NCBI GenBank assembly: GCA_903905285.1
Contig: CAIVFQ010000191.1
Coordinates: 1-10,843 of the forward strand
Origin: an uncultured Alphaproteobacteria bacterium
GTDB taxonomy: Bacteria; Pseudomonadota; Alphaproteobacteria; Paracaedibacterales; CAIULA01
DNA length: 10,843 bases
Direction of reading: 5' to 3'
In this document: positions 5,233-10,843 of the stretch, piece after piece
Layout: each line of letters opens with the position of its first letter
Position numbering within the stretch: the stretch's first letter is position 1
Notes under the pieces: model-generated
What the model saw: the letters and a program-made list of their open reading frames with translations, nothing else
Database searches by the model: none
Told to the model about the DNA's origin: nothing
Translations under genes and position numbers: made by a program

Positions 5233-7281
5233 ATGACTAAAATCACGATCAACAATCAGCGGTTAGAAGTCGAAGAGGGCTCGAGCATTTTCAAGGCCTG
5301 TGAACAACAGGGGCTAAAAATTCCCCATTTTTGTTATCATCCCAAGCTATCAGTTGCTGGAAATTGTCGCATGTGTTTGGTCGAAGTCGAAGGCACCTCC
5401 AAACCCGTCGCCAGCTGTGCCATGCCTGTTCGTGAAGACATGGTGATTCACGCCAATACCCCCATGGTGGAAAAAGCCCGTCAAGGGGTTTTAGAACTGT
5501 TGTTGATTAATCACCCTTTAGACTGCCCCGTTTGTGACCAGGGTGGTAACTGTGACCTGCAAGATTTGGCGATAAATTACGGCCCGCCACACAGCCGCTT
5601 TGATCACGAAAAACGGATCGTCACTGACAAATACATGGGCCCGTTAATCAAGACCGTCATGACTCGTTGCATCCACTGCACCCGATGCATTCGTTTTGCT
5701 GATGAAATTGCTGGCGTGCCAGAATTGATTGCCATAGGCCGCGGTGAAACCATGGAAATTGTCAACGCCCTTGATACCGCGATTCAATCCGAGCTATCAG
5801 GCAACATGATTGACATCTGCCCGGTTGGGACCTTAACCGATAAACCGTTTGCTTTTAAGGGGCGTTCATGGGAATGGACCCAAACAGAGTCCATCGACGT
5901 TATGGATGCCTTAGGCAGTCATATTCACATTCACAGTCGTGACGATAACGTCATGCGTATTCTTCCCCGTGTTTGCGAAGAAGTTAATGAAGAATGGCTC
6001 AGCGATCGCAGTCGTTTCGCCTATGATGGGTTAAAATATCAAAGGCTTGATACACCCTACATTCGTGTGGACGGCCAATTGAAAGCCTGCAGTTGGGATA
6101 CCGCTTTCAAGACAATTACTGATCGTTTAGATTCTTTAAAAGGAACAGAAATTGCAGCCTTAGCCGGTGATCTGGCCGATTGTGAATCGATGCTGGCGTT
6201 AAAAAGATTGTGGCAAAAGCTTGGCAGTCCCCATCTTGATTGTCGTCAAGACGCAACGTTTCTGCCCTTTGACCATCGCAGTCATTATCTTTTGAACACG
6301 CCTCTTTCTGACTTGGAAAAGGCAGACTGTGTCCTGTTGATTGGCACGAACCCAAGGCATGAAGCCCCCCTTTTGAATGTTCGATTGCGCAAAGCTTATT
6401 TAAACAATCAAGCAACCTTTGGCCTGATTGGGCAAGCCGTTGATTTAACCTATCCCTATCAATTTATCGGCGATCAGCCGGAATCCTTAACAACACTTTT
6501 AGATGGTAACCATCCTTTCAGCCAGGCCTTAGCCACAGCAAAAAAACCCGTCCTTATTCTGGGTCAAGCGGCTTTCAACAGGCCTGATGCCCCTGCCCTT
6601 TTGACTGTTATTCAAAAACTGTTAGATCTTCATCCTTTGCTAGAATACAACGTCCTGCATACAGCCGCGTCGCGCGTGGGTGGAATTGATGTGGGTTTTG
6701 TGCCGCAACAAAATGGATTTAACGCACAGGAAATATTAAAGGCATGTCAATCGGGTGATATTAAGTTTGTTTATCTGTTGGGGGCTGACGAGATTCCCAT
6801 GAAGGACTTGGGGAAAGCTTTTGTCGTATACCAAGGTCATCATGGCGATGCTGGTGCTGCGCGAGCTGATGTTATTTTACCGGGCTGCGCCTATACGGAA
6901 AAAACAGCGACTTATGTGAATACCGAAGGGCGAGCTCAACGAAGTCAGCAGGCCGTTTCTGCCCCCGATCAGGCGAAAGAAGATTGGAAAATTATCACAG
7001 CCTTATCCCATGCTTTAGAAAACCCTTTGCCGTATATAAATCATGAAGATATCGCAAAAGATTTGAAAAATTGTCATCCAGCCTTTCAATACCTGGACAC
7101 TCTTATTAAAAACACCTGGAACCCTTTATTTCAAACGATTTCAGCACCTTTCAATCCAACCCCCTTTCAGCTGGTTATTCATAATTTTTATATGACCAAT
7201 ACAATCACCCGTCACTCACCAACCATGGCTGCCTGTGTAAAAGAAATCATCCATGGCCAAAAACCCAGTAAGGTGTTTTAA
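5233..7281 (+). CDS. nuoG: NADH-quinone oxidoreductase subunit G (75 kDa, iron-sulfur)
   Basis: NuoG carries the iron-sulfur chain that takes electrons from NuoF towards NuoI. The 682-residue product is close to the usual alphaproteobacterial length. An N-terminal 2Fe-2S ferredoxin domain has C34, C45, C48 and C62. The next cluster has H94, C98, C101 and C107 (HPLDCPVCDQGGNC). A third, 4Fe-4S, has C146, C149 and C152 (RCIHCTRC) with C196 (DICPVGTL). The extra cluster (N7) seen in some bacteria has no ligands here, as expected for alphaproteobacteria and mitochondria. From about residue 215 on it is a degenerate molybdopterin-oxidoreductase domain that no longer binds cofactor, with motifs such as ADVILPGCAYTEKTATYVNTEGR. 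ATG 5233 gives the expected start, but the Shine-Dalgarno site is poor: AAGGGA lies over 20 nt upstream. nuoH starts 6 bp after its stop. Confidence 0.97.
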   Translation: MTKITINNQRLEVEEGSSIFKACEQQGLKIPHFCYHPKLSVAGNCRMCLVEVEGTSKPVASCAMPVREDMVIHANTPMVEKARQGVLELLLINHPLDCPVCDQGGNCDLQDLAINYGPPHSRFDHEKRIVTDKYMGPLIKTVMTRCIHCTRCIRFADEIAGVPELIAIGRGETMEIVNALDTAIQSELSGNMIDICPVGTLTDKPFAFKGRSWEWTQTESIDVMDALGSHIHIHSRDDNVMRILPRVCEEVNEEWLSDRSRFAYDGLKYQRLDTPYIRVDGQLKACSWDTAFKTITDRLDSLKGTEIAALAGDLADCESMLALKRLWQKLGSPHLDCRQDATFLPFDHRSHYLLNTPLSDLEKADCVLLIGTNPRHEAPLLNVRLRKAYLNNQATFGLIGQAVDLTYPYQFIGDQPESLTTLLDGNHPFSQALATAKKPVLILGQAAFNRPDAPALLTVIQKLLDLHPLLEYNVLHTAASRVGGIDVGFVPQQNGFNAQEILKACQSGDIKFVYLLGADEIPMKDLGKAFVVYQGHHGDAGAARADVILPGCAYTEKTATYVNTEGRAQRSQQAVSAPDQAKEDWKIITALSHALENPLPYINHEDIAKDLKNCHPAFQYLDTLIKNTWNPLFQTISAPFNPTPFQLVIHNFYMTNTITRHSPTMAACVKEIIHGQKPSKVF

Positions 7282-7287
7282 TTCAGC

Positions 7288-8286
7288 ATGATTGATTCAT
7301 TCATACTCTTTCTGATCCCCCTCTTTTGGCTAAGCCTTAAAATCTTGGGCTTTATGCTGGCGCTTATTCTGGGGGTGGCGTATTTAACGTTGGCAGAACG
7401 TAAAGTTTTGGCTTATATGCAATTGCGGGTTGGCCCAACCCAAGTGGGCCCATTCGGTTTGCTTCAGCCAATTGCTGATGGTATCAAGCTGCTTCATAAA
7501 GAACTTATTCTGCCGCAAAACGCCGATAAAATCTTATTTGTGTTTGCCCCAATTTTGACGTTCAGCCTCAGTCTGGCGGCGTGGGCAGTTATTCCGTTTG
7601 GCCCAGATCTGGTGTTTGCTGACATTAACGTTGGTGTTTTATATCTGTTTGCCATCTCTTCTTTAGGGGTTTACGGCATTATTATTGCCGGTTGGTCTAG
7701 CAATTCGAAATATGCTTTCTTGGGAGCTTTGCGTTCAGCAGCCCAGATGATTTCCTATGAAGTTTCTATCGGGTTGGTGATTGTCTGCGTTGTGCTTTGT
7801 GCAGGCTCTTTAAACCTAAGGGAAATTGTCTTAGCCCAACGCGAACAATGGTTCGTGGTTAAATTGTTACCATTTGCCGTTATCTTTTTCATATCATCCC
7901 TTGCCGAGACAAACCGCACCCCTTTTGACTTACCCGAAGCCGAAGCTGAATTGGTTTCAGGCTATAACGTTGAATACTCATCCTTCAGCTATGCGCTGTT
8001 TTATTTGGGTGAATATGCAAACATGATTTTGATGAGCGGGATGAATAGCATCCTTTTCTTCGGTGGATGGCTGCCCCCTTTCGATCATCCTTGGTTGACT
8101 GTCATTCCCCCCATTGCCTGGTTTTTGGGTAAAATTTGCTTCTTTCTGTTTTTGTTTTTATGGGTACGGGCGACCTTGCCCCGCTATCGTTATGATCAAT
8201 TGATGCGGTTAGGTTGGAAAATCTTTTTACCTTTGTCATTAATTGGTATCGTGGTTATCGCGGCCTTTGTCATTTGGGATGTATAG
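7288..8286 (+). CDS. nuoH: NADH-quinone oxidoreductase subunit H (ND1-like membrane subunit)
   Basis: NuoH is the membrane subunit that docks the peripheral arm and forms the entrance of the quinone tunnel. The 332-residue product is full length with about eight hydrophobic segments, beginning at residues 5-30. Family motifs are all present: [15 protein letters not shown] (36-50), [12 protein letters not shown] (57-68), [14 protein letters not shown] (150-163), and the acidic loop [18 protein letters not shown] (205-222), which runs into [11 protein letters not shown] and YLGEYANM. The C-terminal part has the usual [19 protein letters not shown] (292-310). The gap from nuoG is 6 bp and to nuoI 3 bp, so nuoG-H-I are one unit. 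TAAGG (7269-7273) is the only visible ribosome-site candidate and is rather far from ATG 7288, so translational coupling is likely. Confidence 0.98.
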   Translation: MIDSFILFLIPLFWLSLKILGFMLALILGVAYLTLAERKVLAYMQLRVGPTQVGPFGLLQPIADGIKLLHKELILPQNADKILFVFAPILTFSLSLAAWAVIPFGPDLVFADINVGVLYLFAISSLGVYGIIIAGWSSNSKYAFLGALRSAAQMISYEVSIGLVIVCVVLCAGSLNLREIVLAQREQWFVVKLLPFAVIFFISSLAETNRTPFDLPEAEAELVSGYNVEYSSFSYALFYLGEYANMILMSGMNSILFFGGWLPPFDHPWLTVIPPIAWFLGKICFFLFLFLWVRATLPRYRYDQLMRLGWKIFLPLSLIGIVVIAAFVIWDV

Positions 8287-8289
8287 TTT

Positions 8290-8781
8290 ATGAGCAGTTG
8301 GTTTGGACGACTAAAGAGACAATGCCAAATTTGGGGCCTCAGCGATATTGTGTTTGGCCTTAAGACAACCTTACGGTACTTTTTTAAACCCAAAGCGACT
8401 GTACGGTACCCCTATGAAAAAGGTAAATTAAGCGCGCGCTTTCGCGGTGAACACGCGTTAAGACGATATCCCAACGGCGAAGAACGGTGCATTGCCTGCA
8501 AATTATGTGAAGCTGTTTGCCCTGCACAAGCGATTGTTATCGAAGCCGAACCGTCTGAAGATGGCAGCCGTCGCACAACACGTTATGACATTGACATGAC
8601 AAAATGCATTTATTGCGGCCTGTGTGAAGAGGCCTGCCCTGTTGATGCCATCGTTGAAGGCCCTAATTTTGAATTCGCCACTTTGACCCACGAAGAACTG
8701 CTTTACGATAAAGAAAAGCTCTTATCAAACGGCGACCGGTGGGAAGTTGAAATTGCCGCACGATTAGCTGAAAAGCACTGA
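8290..8781 (+). CDS. nuoI: NADH-quinone oxidoreductase subunit I (two 4Fe-4S ferredoxin)
   Basis: NuoI (TYKY subunit) holds clusters N6a and N6b and passes electrons from NuoG to the terminal cluster in NuoB. The 163-residue product has the usual alphaproteobacterial length. Its two 8-cysteine-type ferredoxin motifs are C67, C70, C73 and C77 ([12 protein letters not shown]), and C106, C109, C112 and C116 ([12 protein letters not shown]). The N-terminus has an amphipathic or hydrophobic stretch ([17 protein letters not shown], 16-32) that contacts the membrane arm, and [18 protein letters not shown] (50-67) is characteristic. The C-terminal [21 protein letters not shown] is also typical. It is the last nuo gene in the window: nuoJ, K, L, M and N, which normally follow, are replaced by tlc. 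Confidence 0.98.
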   Translation: MSSWFGRLKRQCQIWGLSDIVFGLKTTLRYFFKPKATVRYPYEKGKLSARFRGEHALRRYPNGEERCIACKLCEAVCPAQAIVIEAEPSEDGSRRTTRYDIDMTKCIYCGLCEEACPVDAIVEGPNFEFATLTHEELLYDKEKLLSNGDRWEVEIAARLAEKH

Positions 8782-8796
8782 ATCAACAAATCTTTC

Positions 8797-8825
8797 TTGA
8801 AGTTTTAACAAAAAGTTAATATATA
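8797..8825 (+). promoter_or_regulatory. Candidate promoter of the ATP/ADP translocase gene
   Basis: TTGAAG (8797-8802) and TATATA (8820-8825) are separated by an ideal 17-bp spacer in a strongly AT-rich stretch right after nuoI. The leader to ATG 8929 would be about 100 nt. A weaker alternative nearer the gene is TTGCAC (8868-8873) with TACAGT (8890-8895), 16 bp apart. There is no clear terminator between nuoI and this point, so nuo read-through into tlc is also possible. Confidence 0.45.
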
Positions 8826-8918
8826 GTAATATTGTATTAATTTTACAACCCACTTGAACTGTGATAGTTGCACCTTGTGTTTCTGTTTATACAGTTTAAG
8901 TGACTATTTTTTAACCTT

Positions 8919-8923
8919 AAGGA
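8919..8923 (+). promoter_or_regulatory. Ribosome binding site deciding the tlc start
   Basis: AAGGA (8919-8923) lies 5 nt before ATG 8929. Two other in-frame ATGs flank it: 8923 overlaps the site, and 8935 is 11 nt away. The spacing favours 8929, giving the N-terminus MSMSDIKK. Confidence 0.6.
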
Positions 8924-8928
8924 TGAAC

Positions 8929-10497
8929 ATGAGTATGTCTGACATTAAGAAACCGGCCCAGGAATTTACCGGCTTACGGGGTATATTCTTCCCAATTTAT
9001 AATTACGAAATCAAAAAATTTCTGCCAATGGGCATCATGATGATGTGCATTTTGTTCGTTTACAATATTGTTCGCGACACGAAAGATACGTTAGTCGTTA
9101 ATGCACCAGGCGGCGGCGCTGAATGCTTAAGCTTTTTAAAACTATACGGTGTCACCCCATCGGCCATTTTGTTTATGGTTCTGTTCGTTAAACTTGCGAA
9201 CATCATGGAACGAGAGAAGTTATTCTACGCAATTCTGACACCTTTCTTGATTTTCTTTGGCGCCTTTGCCTTTTTAATTTATCCCCATACAGATTTTCTA
9301 CATATGAGTTTGGAGACGATTCAACGCTTGCAGGCCGCATATCCAACTTTTCACTGGATGATCCCTGTCGTTGGAAATTGGAGCTTTGGCGTTTTCTACA
9401 TTTTGTCAGAACTTTGGGGCAGCGTCATTTTGTCAATGTTGTTCTGGCAGTTTGCCAACGAAATTACCAAAATCCATGAAGCAAAACGTTTTTACGGTTT
9501 GTTTGGTATGATTGGTAACGTTGGTCTTTTGATCGCTGGCCCAACCATCATACTTTGCGCAAAGTATGCCAAATCCCTTCAAGAGACAATGGATAGCTCC
9601 TTAGACAAGCGTGTTATGGAAAATATTATTTTCGGTTTTAACCTGAAATGTTTGATGGCTTCTGTAATTGTTTCTGGTGTAATTATCGCCATAACATATC
9701 GCTGGATGAATAAGAACGTTTTGACTGACCCACGTCTGTATCAGCCAGGTGAAGGTTCAGGCAAAAAGAAAAAACCAAAAATGTCCATCGGTGAAAGCTT
9801 TAAATACATTTTGAGCAACCGTTACCTAGGTTTGATCGCTGTTTTGGTCTTGGCTTATGGCGTTGCCATCAACCTCGTGGAAGGTGTGTGGAAGGGGCAA
9901 ATCAAAATTGCATTCCCAGATAAAAATGATTACAACGCCTTTATGGGTCAGTTTACGGCTTGGACAGGTTTAATAACCATTTTCTTGATGGTTGTCGGCA
10001 ACAACATTTTGCGTCGTTTAAGCTGGAAAAGTGCAGCGGTTATCACGCCAATCATGGTTTTAGTGACGTCGGTTATCTTCTTTTATGTTGTTTGGGACGG
10101 TACAAAATCTAGTCCAATGTCGCCTTTGTTGGGAACGACTGTTGTGATGGTTGCGGTGATCGTTGGTCAAATTCAGAATGTGTTATCAAAGGGTACAAAA
10201 TACTCGCTGTTTGATTCCACCAAACAGATGGCATACATTCCATTGGATCCAGAGGCCAAAGTAAAAGGACAAGCAGCCGTAGAAGTTATCGGTGGCCGTG
10301 CAGGCAAATCTGGTGGTGCGTTTATCCAGTCAACGATGCTAGCCGTTATTGGTGGCAGCGTTTCATTGGCCAGCTTATCTTACATCTTGGGCCCTATCGT
10401 TATTGTTATATGCCTGATATGGGTTATGTCGGTTTTTGGTTTGAACAAAAAGTTCTTGGCGTTAACCGAAGGAAAAAGTTCCTCCGAAGCGGGATAA
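8929..10497 (+). CDS. tlc: ATP/ADP translocase (Tlc/NTT family nucleotide exchanger)
   Basis: This inner-membrane antiporter of intracellular bacteria and plastids exchanges host ATP for bacterial ADP. With ATG 8929 it has 522 residues, close to the usual length of about 500, and roughly twelve hydrophobic segments. Strong family motifs are NIVRDTKDTLVV (46-57), SELWGSVILSMLFWQFANEI (160-179), NKNVLTDPRLYQPG (261-274), NLVEGVWK (315-322), IQNVLSKGTKYSLFDSTK (415-432), MAYIPLDPEAKVKGQAAVEV (434-453) and GGRAGKSGGAFIQS (455-468). The charged residues K52, E162, E318 and K446 match, as I recall, those needed for transport in plant NTT1. Very close wording to Rickettsia Tlc1 makes ATP/ADP exchange the best call, although some paralogs carry other nucleotides. 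It has its own promoter candidate, ribosome site and strong terminator, and fewer C/G runs than the nuo genes. A TTG at 8854 is an unlikely earlier start. Confidence 0.96.
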   Translation: MSMSDIKKPAQEFTGLRGIFFPIYNYEIKKFLPMGIMMMCILFVYNIVRDTKDTLVVNAPGGGAECLSFLKLYGVTPSAILFMVLFVKLANIMEREKLFYAILTPFLIFFGAFAFLIYPHTDFLHMSLETIQRLQAAYPTFHWMIPVVGNWSFGVFYILSELWGSVILSMLFWQFANEITKIHEAKRFYGLFGMIGNVGLLIAGPTIILCAKYAKSLQETMDSSLDKRVMENIIFGFNLKCLMASVIVSGVIIAITYRWMNKNVLTDPRLYQPGEGSGKKKKPKMSIGESFKYILSNRYLGLIAVLVLAYGVAINLVEGVWKGQIKIAFPDKNDYNAFMGQFTAWTGLITIFLMVVGNNILRRLSWKSAAVITPIMVLVTSVIFFYVVWDGTKSSPMSPLLGTTVVMVAVIVGQIQNVLSKGTKYSLFDSTKQMAYIPLDPEAKVKGQAAVEVIGGRAGKSGGAFIQSTMLAVIGGSVSLASLSYILGPIVIVICLIWVMSVFGLNKKFLALTEGKSSSEAG

Positions 10498-10519
10498 AAA
10501 ACTTTACATCTATGTTTTT

Positions 10520-10558
10520 CCGCTTTAAAAGCGGCTCTGAAAAGGGCCGCTTTTTTTT
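10520..10558 (+). terminator. Strong intrinsic terminator of tlc, with an alternative overlapping hairpin
   Basis: AAAAGCGGCTCT (10527-10538) pairs with AGGGCCGCTTTT (10543-10554) to give a 12-bp stem with one G-U pair and a GAAA tetraloop. The stem runs straight into an eight-T tract (10551-10558). Just upstream CCGCTT (10520-10525) can pair instead with AAGCGG (10529-10534), using the same 5' arm. The main stem should dominate because it is longer. It lies 29 bp after the tlc stop. Confidence 0.9.
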
Positions 10559-10610
10559 ATGACTTTATTTACGGGAAGTTCTTGTCATTGTGAACCCCTG
10601 AAGGCCCTTC

Positions 10611-10653
10611 TTGTCATTGCGAAGGAACGAAGTGACTGTGGCAATCTCCTGAA
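10611..10653 (+). repeat. 43-bp palindromic repeat, forward copy 1
   Basis: This copy is base-for-base identical to 10801-10843. It starts TTGTCATTGCGAAGG and ends GGCAATCTCCTGAA. ATTGC (10616-10620) and GCAAT (10641-10645) can form a stem, with GAAGGAACGAAGTGACTGTG as the interior. Confidence 0.9.
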
Positions 10654-10670
10654 AGTGTGCCTAGCTGGTT

Positions 10671-10706
10671 GGAGATCACCACGTCGCTGCGCTCCTCGTG
10701 ATGACA
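10671..10706 (-). repeat. Inverted copy of the 43-bp palindromic repeat
   Basis: The reverse complement reads TGTCATCACGAGGAGCGCAG followed by CGACGTGGTGATCTCC, which aligns over its length with TGTCATTGCGAAGGAACGAA...GTGGCAATCTCC of the forward copies. The base changes at the outer stem are compensatory (ATTGC/GCAAT becomes ATCAC/GTGAT). This suggests that pairing is maintained in the element. Confidence 0.75.
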
Positions 10707-10800
10707 GTGAGTTTTGCAGCTCCTCGTGATGACGGGGGATTTTGAGGTCCTTGTAATGACAACACAAGCCCTGCTATTGCGAACCCCTCTGAAACCCCCT

Positions 10801-10843
10801 TTGTCATTGCGAAGGAACGAAGTGACTGTGGCAATCTCCTGAA
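10801..10843 (+). repeat. 43-bp palindromic repeat, forward copy 2, at the window edge
   Basis: This is identical over all 43 bases to 10611-10653, at a distance of 190 bp. The window ends in it, so the repeat block may continue. Confidence 0.9.

Larger units (their letters stand above)
10582..10843. repeat. Cluster of GTCATTGC-type palindromic repeats (BIME/REP-like), running off the window
   Basis: No gene is visible after the tlc terminator. The region is a mosaic of copies of one element in both directions: a partial forward copy (10582-10598), full forward (10611-10653), full reverse (10671-10706), partial reverse (10716-10733 and 10748-10760), degenerate forward (10771-10787) and full forward (10801-10843, touching the window edge). 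A larger direct repeat of about 190 bp is also visible, because the CATTGTGAACCCCTGAA stretch before the first full copy is echoed before the last. Similar GTCATTGCGA...GCAATCTCC elements are scattered in many bacterial genomes and often give false reading frames. Confidence 0.85.

Noticed and set aside
5233..7281. Possible loss of an iron-sulfur cluster in NuoG
   Set aside because: The missing N7 ligands are normally absent in alphaproteobacteria. All ligands for the three expected clusters are present.
8854..8928. An earlier TTG start for tlc giving a cysteine-rich N-terminal extension (MNCDSCTLCFC...)
   Set aside because: No ribosome site precedes the TTG, Tlc proteins do not carry such an extension, and a well-spaced AAGGA precedes ATG 8929. 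The cysteines are probably translated leader sequence.
10585..10767. Reverse-strand 60-codon open frame
   Set aside because: It is built almost entirely from the palindromic repeats (SSRGAQRRGDL and LRSFAMT are typical translations of this element), so it is not a gene.
10582..10843. CRISPR array
   Set aside because: Copies occur in both orientations, are mostly partial and are unevenly spaced. No uniform spacers and no cas genes are visible.

Overview
The window looks like part of the chromosome of an obligately intracellular alphaproteobacterium. It holds a block of complex I (nuo) genes of alphaproteobacterial type, and right after it a gene for a Rickettsia/Chlamydia-type ATP/ADP translocase (tlc), the hallmark of bacteria that import host ATP. 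The base composition is visibly richer in G+C than Rickettsia, and dispersed GTCATTGC palindromes are present. Both fit a Holosporales/Caedibacter-like endosymbiont better than Rickettsia itself; this placement is inference.

Layout. The left edge (1-292) carries the 3' end of an unrecognised gene where nuoB would normally lie. A hairpin and possible promoter (300-361) follow. nuoC-nuoD-nuoE-nuoF (397-3993) form a tight forward unit with 5-bp, overlapping and 2-bp junctions. The run is then broken by two reverse-strand genes (4074-4502 and 4680-5138). These encode paralogous small exported proteins of unknown function that share the motif LQPCEIDVSExRPN. A 94-bp divergent intergenic region with candidate promoters in both directions separates them from nuoG-nuoH-nuoI (5233-8781). 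Instead of nuoJ, tlc follows (8929-10497) with its own probable promoter and a strong terminator. The right edge (10582-10843) is a cluster of palindromic repeats with two exact 43-bp copies.

How it works together. NuoE, F and G form the NADH-oxidising arm of complex I. NuoC, D and I form the connecting arm that carries electrons to quinone, and NuoH is the membrane subunit completing the quinone pocket. NuoA, B, J, K, L, M and N are not in the window, so the complex must be completed from elsewhere. Tlc exchanges internal ADP for host ATP, so the locus places the cell's own NADH-driven respiration beside its means of taking ATP from the host.

The least explained content is the pair of exported paralogs inside the nuo cluster and the unidentified gene at the left edge. 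I see no defence system, CRISPR array, transposase, tRNA or rRNA.
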